NCBI RefSeq assembly: GCF_044597725.1
Contig: NZ_CP139003.1
Location: 124,001-188,000 of the forward strand
Reading direction: 5' to 3'
Source: Bermanella sp044597725
Lineage (GTDB): Bacteria; Pseudomonadota; Gammaproteobacteria; Pseudomonadales; Oceanobacteraceae
DNA length: 64,000 nucleotides
Shown here: positions 8,698 through 18,652 of the stretch, piece by piece
How the letters are laid out: every line of letters begins with the position of its first letter
Position numbering within the stretch: position 1 is the stretch's first letter
Program-made: the position numbers and the translations under genes
The notes under the pieces: model-generated
The model's database searches: none
What the model saw: only the letters and a program-made list of their open reading frames with translations
What the model was told of the DNA's origin: nothing

Positions 8698-9855
8698 TTA
8701 CGGTAATGGGGCCCCAACAAGTTGGGCATAGAGTTTTGTGACGGGTTCCATCAGTCGATCATTAAAATCGTAATAAGGACTGTGACAGGGATAGTGGTGA
8801 TCTTGGCCATCATCGGCACCCACTAAAGCAAATGCTCCGGGTACCTCTTTTAGGTAATAACTAAAATCTTCGGATGCCATAATAGGCACCGCGATATCAT
8901 GTTCGAGTGAATGCTTGCTATCAATTTTTTGCCACGCCTGTCTTACCGCTTGTGCAGCGTCGGCATTGTTAATGGTGGCCTGATAGCGTGGCTGAATATG
9001 GACTTCACACTTCACGCCATAGCTGGCTGCTGTGTTTTGGCATATTTCTTCAATAAGCTGGTTTATGGTTTGACGAGCCTGTTCGGTTGCAATACGAATG
9101 CTGCCGCCAATGCGAGCTGTTGCGGGAATAACCGTGGGCGCACTGGGCGCTTCGATGGACGTAATACTAACGACATTCGCCTGTTGAGGTGGTAAACGGC
9201 GACTGATAATTTGCTGAAGGTTAACCACCATTGCGCTTGCCGCTAATACTGGGTCGCGACACAATTCGGGTTGACTAGCATGGCCACCCTCCCCAAGAAC
9301 ATCTATTTCAAATGTACCGTTACCGCACATAACGATGCCTTCGGGACACACCAGCTGACCATACTTTAACGCTGGCCAATTATGCCAACCGTATATGTGG
9401 TCGATGCCCTCAAGTGCGCCATCATCAATCATTTTTTTTGCGCCGTGCCCGCCTTCTTCAGCAGGCTGAAATACCAATGTAACAGGACCCGGTAAACGAT
9501 CTTCAACCTGTTTGAGCCATTGGGCACTTGCCATTAAAGTAGCGGTATGACCATCGTGACCACAAGCATGCATGCAACCATCATGGGTTGATGTCCATTC
9601 TCGGCCACTCTGCTCGGTAATGGGTAAGGCGTCAATATCTCCACGCAGCGCAATATGCATCCCTTTTGCGTTCGCGTTTAAAAAACCTAAAGTGCCCGTA
9701 CCAGCACAGGCACGCCAAGGAATATCGAGTTTGTCTAACTCTTCGCGAATACGTTGGGCGGTACGTTCTTCATGCCAACTCAATTCAGGATGCGCATGAA
9801 GCTCACGCCGAAATGCCTGAGCATTGGAAAGCGCCTGCTGCCAAAATGGTTGCAT
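8698..9855 (-). CDS. doeB2: M20 amidohydrolase, N-acetyl-diaminobutyrate deacetylase DoeB2
   Basis: A 385-residue M20D peptidase/amidohydrolase. The metal-binding residues are intact: HPELS near the N-terminus, CMHACGHDGH (about 94-103), QPAEEGGHGAKKM with the catalytic Glu, GWHNWP, and a late His in HHYPCHSPYYDF. The family deacylates N-acyl amino acids (HipO, ArgE-like, IAA-amide hydrolases). Being first gene of the doe operon, it fits the DoeB2 type that removes acetyl from N-acetyl-2,4-diaminobutyrate in organisms lacking the AstE-like DoeB; no DoeB is present in the operon. It has a strong AAGGAGG Shine-Dalgarno 4 bp before the ATG. Promoter and operator sites for the operon should lie in 9856-10089, where I see no Lrp-type regulator gene. 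Confidence 0.78.
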   Translation of the reverse strand: MQPFWQQALSNAQAFRRELHAHPELSWHEERTAQRIREELDKLDIPWRACAGTGTLGFLNANAKGMHIALRGDIDALPITEQSGREWTSTHDGCMHACGHDGHTATLMASAQWLKQVEDRLPGPVTLVFQPAEEGGHGAKKMIDDGALEGIDHIYGWHNWPALKYGQLVCPEGIVMCGNGTFEIDVLGEGGHASQPELCRDPVLAASAMVVNLQQIISRRLPPQQANVVSITSIEAPSAPTVIPATARIGGSIRIATEQARQTINQLIEEICQNTAASYGVKCEVHIQPRYQATINNADAAQAVRQAWQKIDSKHSLEHDIAVPIMASEDFSYYLKEVPGAFALVGADDGQDHHYPCHSPYYDFNDRLMEPVTKLYAQLVGAPLP

Positions 9856-10089
9856 AGACCTCCTTAGAATAAGAATAAAAATTGACTTGCTGTATTCTCA
9901 TTCAAGATTTGTTCCATAAACTTGTCTATCTACTTTAAAAATAGACGTGGTTTATTTCTCTATAATCTAAGCTTACGACTCTGCTTCCAGACTAGACCTT
10001 AATAGGTGTTTCTTCAATACCTAAACATCTAGGGTAAAATGCTCTAGACTTACCAGACCCATACTCAGTTATTGGCCAAGGACTCAACC

Positions 10090-11973
10090 GTGCAAGCAGA
10101 GCAAGTTGAAATCGCGAGTTTTTTACAAGAGCATCCACCTTTCGATTCATTGCCCGAAGAGGCAATTAATACTGTTGCGCAATCGGTTGAGGTGGCCTAC
10201 TTCCGTGCCGATACCGATATTTTAAAATTCGCCGACCCTATTCAAGACTTATATATTGTACGTAGCGGTGCAGTGGAAACCTATCGCCGTAATGGCAAGC
10301 TCTATAATCGTTTAGATGAAGGCGGAATTTTTGGCCACATGGGGCTGTTAATGAACAGGCGAGTACGCTTTCCTGTTAAAGCCATCGAAGATACTTTGGT
10401 CTACTGTATTCCGGTGGATATTTTCAATCAGTTTTGCGACGAGTATGAGGAGTTTGCTGAATTCTTTGGTAGCGACGAAAGCGCTTCACTGCGCAGTGCA
10501 GTTAACAGCCACCAAGGTGCTAATGAACTTGCCAGTGTTAAAATTAGCGCACTATTGGCCCGTGACCCCATCCATATACCCATCACAGCCACGGTCAAAC
10601 AAGCTGCCGAGGTTATGACCGAAGAACGTGTCTCGTCGGTTTTAATTTTGGATGATGATAAAGAAGAAGACGATGAATCGGGTAAATTAGTCGGCATTAT
10701 TACCGATCGCGACCTGCGTAAACGAGTATTAGCCACAGGCATTTCATTTGATACCAATGTCACAGAGGCCATGTCGGAAGACCTCATGGTAATGGATCAT
10801 AATGCCTATGTATTTGAAGCCATGTTATTAATGTTGCGTTTTAACATTCATCATTTACCCATTATGCGCAAACGCCAAGCAGTGGGCGTGGTTTCTTTAT
10901 CGGATATTGTCCGTCACGAATCGCAAAGCAGTATCTTGTTTGTGCGAGGTATTTTTAGTCAGCCTAGTTTGCACGACCTCGCGCAGTACGCTCAAGATTT
11001 ACCGTCTGTTTTTGTACGCATGGTAAATGAAGATGCTAACTCACACATGATTGGCAGTGCCATGGCGGTTATTGGCCGCAGTTTCAAACAACGTTTATTA
11101 GAACTAGCCGAAGAAGAATTTGGTCCGCCTCCTGTGCCTTATTGTTTTTTAGCGCTAGGCTCTATGGCGCGTGACGAACAGTTGGTGGTAACCGATCAAG
11201 ACAATGCCATGATATTGGATGACAAATTTGATGCCGAGCTTCATAACGATTATTTTGACAAACTATCACGCTTTGTCAGTGATGGCTTAGATGCCTGCGG
11301 TTATGTTTATTGCAGTGGCGATATTATGGCAACAAATCCGCAATGGCGACTCACTCTAAGTCAATGGCAAGAACAGTTTTCACAATGGATAGAAAAGCCT
11401 AACCCCGAAGCACTTTTACATAGCTCGATTTTCTTTGATTTAGATGGTGTATGGGGAAAAACAAAATGGGCGGCAAAACTACAAGGCTTTATTGCTAAAA
11501 AAGCAAAAGAAAATCGTTTATTTTTAGCATCCTTGGCACGAAACGCCCTTAATAGAACACCACCATTAGGTTTCTTTAAAGGGTTTGTAATGGAGCAAGA
11601 TGGTAAACATCGCAAGTCCATCAATTTAAAACGTCGCGGTACAGCACCACTTAGTGACGTTATCCGTGTTCATGCACTTGCCGTGGGCTCTCGCTCACAA
11701 AATTCATTTGAGCGTATTCAGGATATTTTAGAAGCTAATATATTACCTGCTGGTAAAGCGCAGGATATGAGTGATGCACTTGAGTATATTTCTATGGTGC
11801 GTATTCGTCATCAAGCTTTAGCCATTCAAGGCGGCGAAGAGCCCGATAACAATATTGAACCGGATAAACTTTCAAGTTTTGAACGGCGTAATTTAAAAGA
11901 AGCGTTTCAAGTTTTAGATAAAGCGCAGAGCTTTTTAAAGTTCTGCTATCACTCGCAAAATAAACCTAGGTAA
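10090..11973 (+). CDS. cNMP-binding/CBS/DUF294 nucleotidyltransferase-like protein
   Basis: About 627 residues in four parts: a CAP-type cyclic-nucleotide-binding fold (about 20-135), two CBS domains (about 155-275, with GIITDRDLRKRV and GVVSLSDIVRHE), a DUF294 nucleotidyltransferase-like domain (LGSMARDEQLVVTDQDNAMI, about 360) and a helical DUF294 C-terminal domain. It is probably a cytoplasmic nucleotide-sensing regulator; the GS...D.D residues of the GlnD-like fold are present. I start at the GTG at 10090 because AAGGA lies 7 bp upstream; an in-frame TTG at 10072 has no such site. It is separated by 2 bp from the exonuclease gene, a pairing seen elsewhere next to acetate or solute symporter genes. 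The biochemical activity is unproven. Confidence 0.85.
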   Translation: MQAEQVEIASFLQEHPPFDSLPEEAINTVAQSVEVAYFRADTDILKFADPIQDLYIVRSGAVETYRRNGKLYNRLDEGGIFGHMGLLMNRRVRFPVKAIEDTLVYCIPVDIFNQFCDEYEEFAEFFGSDESASLRSAVNSHQGANELASVKISALLARDPIHIPITATVKQAAEVMTEERVSSVLILDDDKEEDDESGKLVGIITDRDLRKRVLATGISFDTNVTEAMSEDLMVMDHNAYVFEAMLLMLRFNIHHLPIMRKRQAVGVVSLSDIVRHESQSSILFVRGIFSQPSLHDLAQYAQDLPSVFVRMVNEDANSHMIGSAMAVIGRSFKQRLLELAEEEFGPPPVPYCFLALGSMARDEQLVVTDQDNAMILDDKFDAELHNDYFDKLSRFVSDGLDACGYVYCSGDIMATNPQWRLTLSQWQEQFSQWIEKPNPEALLHSSIFFDLDGVWGKTKWAAKLQGFIAKKAKENRLFLASLARNALNRTPPLGFFKGFVMEQDGKHRKSINLKRRGTAPLSDVIRVHALAVGSRSQNSFERIQDILEANILPAGKAQDMSDALEYISMVRIRHQALAIQGGEEPDNNIEPDKLSSFERRNLKEAFQVLDKAQSFLKFCYHSQNKPR

Positions 11974-11975
11974 GC

Positions 11976-12689
11976 ATGGCAAAGAAATCTAAAATTGATT
12001 GGCCTCTACGTTATCAAACACTGCAGTTAGAGTCTCAATCTCCGATTCTAAAAGAATATTATTACAAGGGTATTGTATCTGGTGATACACCTCTTGAAGC
12101 GGTTTCTTTTATGGCCATGGATTTTGAAACCACAGGCTTGAGTGTAGAGGACGATAGCATTATCAGTATTGGTATGGTGCCGTTTTCTTTGCAAAGAATT
12201 TACTGTGCAAATGCAAGTTATTGGGTGGTTAGGCCCAATACACCGCTATCCGAAGAATCCATTGTTATCCATCATATAAAGCATTCAGAGATTCAGGATG
12301 CACCACGTTTGGAGCGCTTATTAGCTCCTGTAATTGAGCGTATGGCTGGGCACATTTTAGTTGTACACTTTCAGCAAATTGAACGCCTATTTTTAAATAA
12401 TACGCTACAACAATTTTGGGGTGAGCAACTGGAGTTTCCGGTTATAGATACAATGGAGATTGAACGTAGAGCATTGCAAGCAAGCCAAGGTTTATTAGGA
12501 CGATTTATTAATAAACCTTCAGGATCCGTAAGACTTAACGACTGTCGTCAACGCTATTCACTTCCTCAGTATCAGTCACATAATGCATTAACCGACGCAC
12601 AAGCGACGGCAGAACTGTTTCTTGCTCAAGTTGCACATCATTATTTACCCAACACACCCATTAAAAAACTATGGTTAGATGACATATAA
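11976..12689 (+). CDS. DnaQ-like 3'-5' exonuclease (DEDDh)
   Basis: 237 residues. The DEDDh exonuclease motifs are complete: MDFETTGL (Asp and Glu, about residue 48), HHIKHSEI, and SHNALTDAQATAELF carrying the last His and Asp. It belongs to the DNA polymerase III epsilon-like group, but is unlikely to be the replicative proofreader because it pairs with the DUF294 gene 2 bp upstream, not with rnhA. A role in nucleotide or signal turnover with its partner is inference. The gene is followed by a clear intrinsic terminator. Confidence 0.85.
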   Translation: MAKKSKIDWPLRYQTLQLESQSPILKEYYYKGIVSGDTPLEAVSFMAMDFETTGLSVEDDSIISIGMVPFSLQRIYCANASYWVVRPNTPLSEESIVIHHIKHSEIQDAPRLERLLAPVIERMAGHILVVHFQQIERLFLNNTLQQFWGEQLEFPVIDTMEIERRALQASQGLLGRFINKPSGSVRLNDCRQRYSLPQYQSHNALTDAQATAELFLAQVAHHYLPNTPIKKLWLDDI

Positions 12690-12691
12690 AA

Positions 12692-12722
12692 AAACCCGCT
12701 TATTTTCATAAGCGGTTTTTTT
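12692..12722 (+). terminator. Intrinsic terminator after the exonuclease gene
   Basis: CCGCTTAT (12696-12703) pairs with ATAAGCGG (12708-12715) across a 4-nt loop and is followed by a run of seven T. A-rich sequence on the other side means it could also serve the converging BCCT gene. Confidence 0.9.
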
Positions 12723-12773
12723 ATTGCTAGGGTTAAGCCCACAGCGAGCTTAACCATTTAGCCATAGCTGTTA

Positions 12774-14345
12774 CTAGCGCTCTTCCGTACGTAAGCCCAT
12801 TAATAAGCTGACACACATTAGCAAGAGTACAAACGTGAACGGCAAGCCAGTGGAAATAGCACCTGCTTGCAGTGCCTGAATGGCTTCTGTACCACCAATC
12901 CACAATAACGCCGCAGCGATTGCACCTTCAATTGATGCCCAGAATACACGCTGAGGTACAGGTGCATCGATCTTACCACCAGCGGTAATGCTATCAATTA
13001 CGAGCGAACCAGAGTCAGATGAGGTAATGAAGAATACCAAAACCAACACGATAGCAACGATGGATAGTAAAGTGCTCAATGGCAAGCTCTCAAACATTTG
13101 GAACATAGCCAAAGGTACAGACGTCAGACCATCCGCGCCCAATACGCCAATGTTATTGAGAACATGATCAATGGCTATACCACCGTATATGGACATCCAT
13201 AACACGGTAACAAGTGTTGGAATGATAAGTACCGCAGCAATAAACTCACGAATGGTACGACCACTTGATACACGAGCGATGAACATACCTACGAATGGCG
13301 ACCAAGAAATCCACCACGCCCAATAGAATACTGTCCAGCCTTGGAACCAAGCTTCATCGTCACGACCATGAGGATTACTTAACGGAATAAGATTTTCCAC
13401 ATAAGCTGCGATGGTGGTGGGAATATTACCAAACGCCACGGCAAAACCGGCAAGGGCAACAAATGCCAGCAGCGCAAACGCGATGATCATATTGATCCCA
13501 CTTAATACTTTTACACCGCCTTCTAGGCCACGTACAACCGATACAATGGCAAGTAGCGTCACGCCAATAATCACGATGATTTGTAAACCAACACCGCCTT
13601 CAACATCAAATACGTGATTGATCCCTGCGGCAGCCTGTTGAGCCCCCAAACCTAAAGAGGTAGCAAGACCAAACAAGGTTGCTAATACTGCAAGGATATC
13701 AATAACGTGCCCAGGCCAACCCCAAGTGCGGTCGCCTAAGATAGGATAGAAAACAGAACGAATAGAAAGTGGTAAGCCTTTGTTATAAGCAAAGAATGCT
13801 AAAGATAACGCAACAACCGCATATATAGCCCAAGGGTGTAAACCCCAGTGGTACATGGTAGCGCCCATAGCCAAACGAGCCGCTTCTGGTGTGTTTGCTT
13901 CAACGCCTAATGGTGTTTTGTACCAGCCCGTTAAATACGCTACTGGTTCGGCAACCGCCCAAAACATAAGACCAATCCCCATACCCGCTGCGAACAGCAT
14001 GGCTAGCCAAGATACACGGGAGTGATCAGGTTTGGCGTCTTTACCACCCAAACGAATTTTACCGTAAGGTGATAGTGCTATGGCAATACAGAATATTACA
14101 AATATGTTGGCTGACCACATAAAGAGGCCATCAAACATACCAATAATATCCCATTTCAAACCATCGAGTACGCCTTTCGCAGTAGCCGGTTCAACCACCA
14201 AAACTGCAATAAGAAAGATAAGAATAAGTGCAGCACTGGTTCCAAAAACAGGGTTATGAACATCAAACCCCCACTTTTGGATATTGTCCTGACCCACAGT
14301 GTAATCAGTATTACTGATATGATACTTGTCGTCTTCGTTCGCCAT
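12774..14345 (-). CDS. BCCT-family betaine/choline/carnitine (compatible solute) transporter
   Basis: 523 residues, about 12 membrane helices. Seen: MGIGLMFWAVAEP, a Gly-rich helix typical of the family, and FYWAWWISWSPFVGMFIARV with the conserved Trp-rich substrate segment. Family members take up betaine, choline, carnitine or ectoine with Na+ or H+. I start at the ATG at 14345 (MANEDDKY) because GAGGGG lies at good spacing just before it; the frame is open to 14423 but that extension has no such site. Ectoine as substrate is possible given the doe operon 3 kb away, but the substrate cannot be read. The gene converges on the exonuclease gene. Confidence 0.88.
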   Translation of the reverse strand: MANEDDKYHISNTDYTVGQDNIQKWGFDVHNPVFGTSAALILIFLIAVLVVEPATAKGVLDGLKWDIIGMFDGLFMWSANIFVIFCIAIALSPYGKIRLGGKDAKPDHSRVSWLAMLFAAGMGIGLMFWAVAEPVAYLTGWYKTPLGVEANTPEAARLAMGATMYHWGLHPWAIYAVVALSLAFFAYNKGLPLSIRSVFYPILGDRTWGWPGHVIDILAVLATLFGLATSLGLGAQQAAAGINHVFDVEGGVGLQIIVIIGVTLLAIVSVVRGLEGGVKVLSGINMIIAFALLAFVALAGFAVAFGNIPTTIAAYVENLIPLSNPHGRDDEAWFQGWTVFYWAWWISWSPFVGMFIARVSSGRTIREFIAAVLIIPTLVTVLWMSIYGGIAIDHVLNNIGVLGADGLTSVPLAMFQMFESLPLSTLLSIVAIVLVLVFFITSSDSGSLVIDSITAGGKIDAPVPQRVFWASIEGAIAAALLWIGGTEAIQALQAGAISTGLPFTFVLLLMCVSLLMGLRTEER

Positions 14346-14478
14346 TAAGATCCCCTCAGATGAATGTGCGCTAAAATACTGTAAAGATTTATGACCCAAG
14401 GCACAACCGTTGACCTTGCGCATATTTAATGTTTACCAGCAACAAACTACTTATCGAGTATAGACTAGGATCTCTGTT

Positions 14479-15633
14479 TTATCTGCTCGGCTCGTTTTGA
14501 CCAAGCATGGGTTGGGCATTTATTTGCTTACTAAAGTATTGAGAAAATGCTTGTTTTACTTTTTCTTCGCTCGGCATTTGACTGCTTTTGACAAAAATAA
14601 TCAAACTCTGACCGTGTATATGTTCTTCACTATCGGGATGGACATGTACATCACCCTCTTTGCTCACATAGGCCATAGGCGTACCGATTCCACCCTGAAT
14701 CATAGCCGTCACGACATCTGCCCAGCGCTCACCTTCTAACCAAAGAGAGTAACGTTCGGTATGATCGTCTCGTCGGGTAAACATATCCTCGATAACCTGC
14801 TCACTACCCGGTGCATCCAGCGCTCTTACTAAAATTTCTGGGTACGAACGGATGGGGCGCATAATACTTTTCATGCCCAAATCTTTTAAACGTGTACGAT
14901 TATTATCATCGACACATTCAACCAAACAGATATGCCCAAGTGAACGCTGATTTAAGCGATAAGCAATATCAAAGCTAATACTGTCACTATCACCATGATA
15001 TTCATCACGACTTAACACCATAATATGGCGCGCTTTATTAATGCTGGCATTATCTAAGTCACGATCATTCGATGCACTGCCAGTCATGTGTTTAACACAT
15101 AAGTCTTTTAAAATAGCAGGCAAACCATCTTGATATTCATGATTTAATAGCAATATATCTGTGTTTTTATATTCTTCATCTTCTCGTATCTGGCTAACCA
15201 AGCGTTCAAAAAAACGGTCGGCATTGTATTTGGGTGCATTAATAAGGACGATATGTTGTTCCATTTTCCATTTCCAAAGGCCGCTTCTGATGCGTTCACT
15301 GCGAGCTATGCGATAATCAATATAGTCACGTACCAAGATCGTTAATAGGGTTATGGCAAGAATAAACATGATGATGATTGTGGCAGCTTGCCCCATTGAG
15401 GTCTGCGCACTAACATCACCATAGCCTACGGTGGTGATAGTTGTAAGTGTTAACCACAATGCTTGCCAAGGCGTCATGGATTCCAATATGATCATAGCTA
15501 ATATGTGGCACAATATCAGCAGCACTAATATACTTAATGTACGCTTTATTTTTTTGAGTAATGCTTTATCCGAAGTGGCCACTTCGCTTAGGCTAGGATC
15601 GGTTTTGGCAAAGCTAAATTTCGATAATTTCAT
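14479..15633 (-). CDS. K+ channel with C-terminal RCK/TrkA-N-like domain
   Basis: 384 residues. Two membrane helices (about 33-52 and 83-105) flank a pore loop with the potassium selectivity filter TTVGYGDV (about residue 66). The cytoplasmic part starts with HIVLINAPKYNA, where RCK domains have a Gly-rich dinucleotide site; here the GxGxxG pattern is not intact, so ligand binding may differ. The rest matches a channel gated by an RCK ring. It probably serves K+ efflux or osmotic adjustment. It is on the same strand as the BCCT gene, with 133 bp between them, and diverges from glnE. Confidence 0.82.
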   Translation of the reverse strand: MKLSKFSFAKTDPSLSEVATSDKALLKKIKRTLSILVLLILCHILAMIILESMTPWQALWLTLTTITTVGYGDVSAQTSMGQAATIIIMFILAITLLTILVRDYIDYRIARSERIRSGLWKWKMEQHIVLINAPKYNADRFFERLVSQIREDEEYKNTDILLLNHEYQDGLPAILKDLCVKHMTGSASNDRDLDNASINKARHIMVLSRDEYHGDSDSISFDIAYRLNQRSLGHICLVECVDDNNRTRLKDLGMKSIMRPIRSYPEILVRALDAPGSEQVIEDMFTRRDDHTERYSLWLEGERWADVVTAMIQGGIGTPMAYVSKEGDVHVHPDSEEHIHGQSLIIFVKSSQMPSEEKVKQAFSQYFSKQINAQPMLGQNEPSR

Positions 15634-15716
15634 AGTAATAGCATCAAGATTGTCACCGTTACTATGTCACACTGAGCACAAATAACTCAAATCATTATCA
15701 TATCTGAGGTACATCT

Positions 15717-18584
15717 ATGTGGTCTCAAGCACTGCCATCCGATTTTTTTGCTCAGCGCCAGCAACAATTAGACGACATCATGGGTGATAATGCAGAATTA
15801 ACCCAATACTTGCAGCAACAAGATTTAAGAAAAAGCGCCTTTTTAAGTGATTTCGTTACCGATAGCTGTCAGCGCTATTCCCATGTCGCCAGCCAAGCAT
15901 TTGACGCGACATTTTTACAACGCCCTCTGCAATACAGTGAACTCCAGAAAGCGTTGAGCGAGCGCCTTGCTCAATGTGAAAATGAAGCCGAGTTACACCA
16001 ACAACTTCGCCAATTTCGGCGTCAACACCAAATACGCTTAATTCATAGAGATATTCATAAACTGGCACCGCTACCCAATATGCTTAGTGAAATAACCATG
16101 TTGGCAGACGTATGTATTCGTGGTGCCCTTGATTGGTTACAACCCATGTTCATTGAGAAATATGGTCAGCCGGTAAGTAAAGAAAGTGGCGAAGCACAAA
16201 GTCTTATTGTTATTGCTATGGGCAAACAAGGTGCCGGCGAGCTAAATTTATCCAGTGATATCGACTTAATATTTGCCTACAGTGAATCAGGGGATACCCA
16301 AGTTCAGAGCGAAGGGCAGCGTAGCCTGAGCAACCAAGAGTTTTTCACCAAGTTAGGACAAGCCCTCATCCAAGCCCTAGACAATGTCACCGTAGATGGT
16401 TTTGTCTACCGTGTGGATATGCGCTTACGGCCTTATGGCCAGTCTGGCCCATTAGCTATGAATTTTAATAGTTTGGAAAACTATTACCACGACCAAGGCC
16501 GTGAATGGGAACGCTATGCCATGATCAAAGCGCGAGCCATTACAGGTGACCCACAGCACATAGATAATTTAATGGATATTTTACGGCCATTTAGTTACCG
16601 CAAGTATGTTGACTTTGGTGCGTTTGAATCACTGCGCAGTATGAAAAATCTCATTAAACAAGAAACTGTGCGACGCAATCTTGGCAACAACGTAAAACTG
16701 GGCAGTGGTGGCATTCGAGAAGTAGAGTTTATTGCTCAAGCGTTTCAACTTATTCGTGGTGGGCAAGAAGACGAATTGCAACAGCCTAACATTTTTAAAG
16801 TATTTTCTTATTTAAAAGGCAATGGTTATTTACCCATGAATGCTGTGGATGAGCTATTGCAAGCATATGAATTTTTACGCTATACCGAACACGCCATACA
16901 AGGCTTAAAAGATGAGCAGAGCCAAACCCTACCGGACAATCAACTTGATCAAATTCGTATTGCTCTTTATCTCGGGTTTGAAAATTGGCAACAGGTAGAA
17001 GAACGGTTATCCCTTCACCGCGAAAATATTGCTAAGCATTTTGCTAATATTGTTGCTGAAGATGATGAACCTGAAGACGATTCGGAACTGGCTTTGTGGC
17101 AAGATATTTGGAGCAATCATTGTGAGCAAGAGCATCCCGCAAACTGCGAGAATGTGCACAATTTATTGCAACGTTTACGAGATCAAGCAGAACACAAAAT
17201 GCAGGCCATTGGCATTCAGCGGCTTGATAAAACCATGCCTTTACTTTTACAAGCAATTTGGGAATTAGAAAGCCCTGAAATTACGCTTGAGCGCATTGTA
17301 CCGTTAATTGAAGCCATATTACGCCGCACGGCTTATCTTGTATTACTAACCGAAAATCCTAACGCTTTAAAACAGCTTGTTAAATTATGCGAAGCCAGCC
17401 CATTTATCGCTCATAGCATAAGTGAAAGCCCTATTTTGCTGGACGAGCTATTACACCCAGCTCACCTTTACAGCCCGAGCGATAAAGCAGATTTACAAGG
17501 GGATATTCGCCAGCGTTTATTACGTATTGACGAACTTGATTTAGAAGAACAAATGGACGCCCTACGGCACTTTGCCAAGGCCCATAAATTACAAATCGCA
17601 GCCAGTGATATAACCGGTGTTTTGCCGTTAATGAAAGTCAGCGACCACCTCACATGGTTAGCAGAAACAGTGTTAGAAACGGCCCTTAATTTGGCCTGGA
17701 CGCAAATGATCGATAAGTATGGCTACCCCACCAATGCTCAGGGAGAAGCGGTAACCAGCCCAGAATTTGTGATTATTGGTTATGGTAAAATGGGCGGAAT
17801 TGAGCTTAGCTATGGCAGTGATCTTGACCTTGTATTTTTGCATAACGGTACACCTAATAAATATACCAAGGGTAAGCGTGAACTCGAAAACGGCGTATTT
17901 TACACTCGCTTAGGGCAGCGTCTTATTCATATCCTGAATACCACAACCCGAGCAGGCCAACTATACGAAGTGGACATGCGCTTACGCCCTAGTGGGGCCA
18001 GCGGTATGATCGTCGCGTCACTTGCAGCATTCCAGAAATACCAGAATGAAGAAGCATGGACATGGGAGCATCAAGCCCTAATCAGAGCAAGGGTAATATG
18101 CGGGAGCCCCACTCTGGCCAAGGAATTTAGTGAAATTCGCGGGCAAATCCTGACAAAATCCCGAAATCAGTCAAAACTCATTCAAGAAGTGCGAGAAATG
18201 CGGCAAAAAATGCGCGATAATCTCGGGTCACAAAGCGTGGGCAAAGAACAAATCCAGCTCAAGCAAGATGCTGGCGGTATTGTCGACATCGAGTTCATTG
18301 TGCAGTACTTGGTTCTGGCACATGTGGAGCAACACACCAGCCTCCTCAACTGGACCGACAATATTCGCTTACTGGAAACCTTGGCAGCCGAACAACTTAT
18401 GGACGCCGAGCAAAGTGAAGCCATGATTCAGGCTTACATCGCCTACCGCTCATTGGCCCATCGTCGCGCCTTGCAGAACCAAAAGTTACTGCTTGAGCCC
18501 AATGAGCTAAACCAAGCTGGGTTACAACCCCACATTGACACGGTAAAAACGCTTTGGGGTCAAATTATGGATACCGCACAATAA
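15717..18584 (+). CDS. glnE: Bifunctional glutamine synthetase adenylyltransferase/adenylyl-removing enzyme GlnE
   Basis: 955 residues, the usual length. Two nucleotidyltransferase units are visible: the N-terminal adenylyl-removing half with GAGELNLSSDIDLIF (about 180) and GSGGIREVEFIAQAFQL (about 330), and the C-terminal adenylylating half with GYGKMGGIELSYGSDLDLVF (about 690) and DAGGIVDIEFIVQYL. Both metal-binding DxD pairs are intact. In the cytoplasm it switches glutamine synthetase off and on by AMP transfer to a Tyr, under control of PII and glutamine. It precedes ilvE by 68 bp on the same strand, a neighbourhood seen in Pseudomonas-like gammaproteobacteria. Confidence 0.97.
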   Translation: MWSQALPSDFFAQRQQQLDDIMGDNAELTQYLQQQDLRKSAFLSDFVTDSCQRYSHVASQAFDATFLQRPLQYSELQKALSERLAQCENEAELHQQLRQFRRQHQIRLIHRDIHKLAPLPNMLSEITMLADVCIRGALDWLQPMFIEKYGQPVSKESGEAQSLIVIAMGKQGAGELNLSSDIDLIFAYSESGDTQVQSEGQRSLSNQEFFTKLGQALIQALDNVTVDGFVYRVDMRLRPYGQSGPLAMNFNSLENYYHDQGREWERYAMIKARAITGDPQHIDNLMDILRPFSYRKYVDFGAFESLRSMKNLIKQETVRRNLGNNVKLGSGGIREVEFIAQAFQLIRGGQEDELQQPNIFKVFSYLKGNGYLPMNAVDELLQAYEFLRYTEHAIQGLKDEQSQTLPDNQLDQIRIALYLGFENWQQVEERLSLHRENIAKHFANIVAEDDEPEDDSELALWQDIWSNHCEQEHPANCENVHNLLQRLRDQAEHKMQAIGIQRLDKTMPLLLQAIWELESPEITLERIVPLIEAILRRTAYLVLLTENPNALKQLVKLCEASPFIAHSISESPILLDELLHPAHLYSPSDKADLQGDIRQRLLRIDELDLEEQMDALRHFAKAHKLQIAASDITGVLPLMKVSDHLTWLAETVLETALNLAWTQMIDKYGYPTNAQGEAVTSPEFVIIGYGKMGGIELSYGSDLDLVFLHNGTPNKYTKGKRELENGVFYTRLGQRLIHILNTTTRAGQLYEVDMRLRPSGASGMIVASLAAFQKYQNEEAWTWEHQALIRARVICGSPTLAKEFSEIRGQILTKSRNQSKLIQEVREMRQKMRDNLGSQSVGKEQIQLKQDAGGIVDIEFIVQYLVLAHVEQHTSLLNWTDNIRLLETLAAEQLMDAEQSEAMIQAYIAYRSLAHRRALQNQKLLLEPNELNQAGLQPHIDTVKTLWGQIMDTAQ

Positions 18585-18608
18585 ATTGCATTATAGAATC
18601 GAGAGTCA

Positions 18609-18628
18609 GAAACCGTAAACACGGTTTC
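18609..18628 (+). other. Hairpin in the glnE-ilvE gap
   Basis: GAAACCG (18609-18615) pairs exactly with CGGTTTC (18622-18628) over a 6-nt loop, 24 bp before the ilvE start. No T-run follows, so it is more likely an mRNA structure or operator than a terminator. Confidence 0.4.
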
Positions 18629-18652
18629 CGTACACCAAGTTAGGAATAGGTA

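Noticed and set aside
9924..9946. GTCTAT...ATAGAC inverted repeat before the doe operon
   Set aside because: Six-base arms with an 11-bp gap in AT-rich DNA are too weak to call an operator.
14346..14423. N-terminal extension of the BCCT protein
   Set aside because: GAGGGG sits just before the ATG at 14345 and the extension is not membrane-like or family-like.
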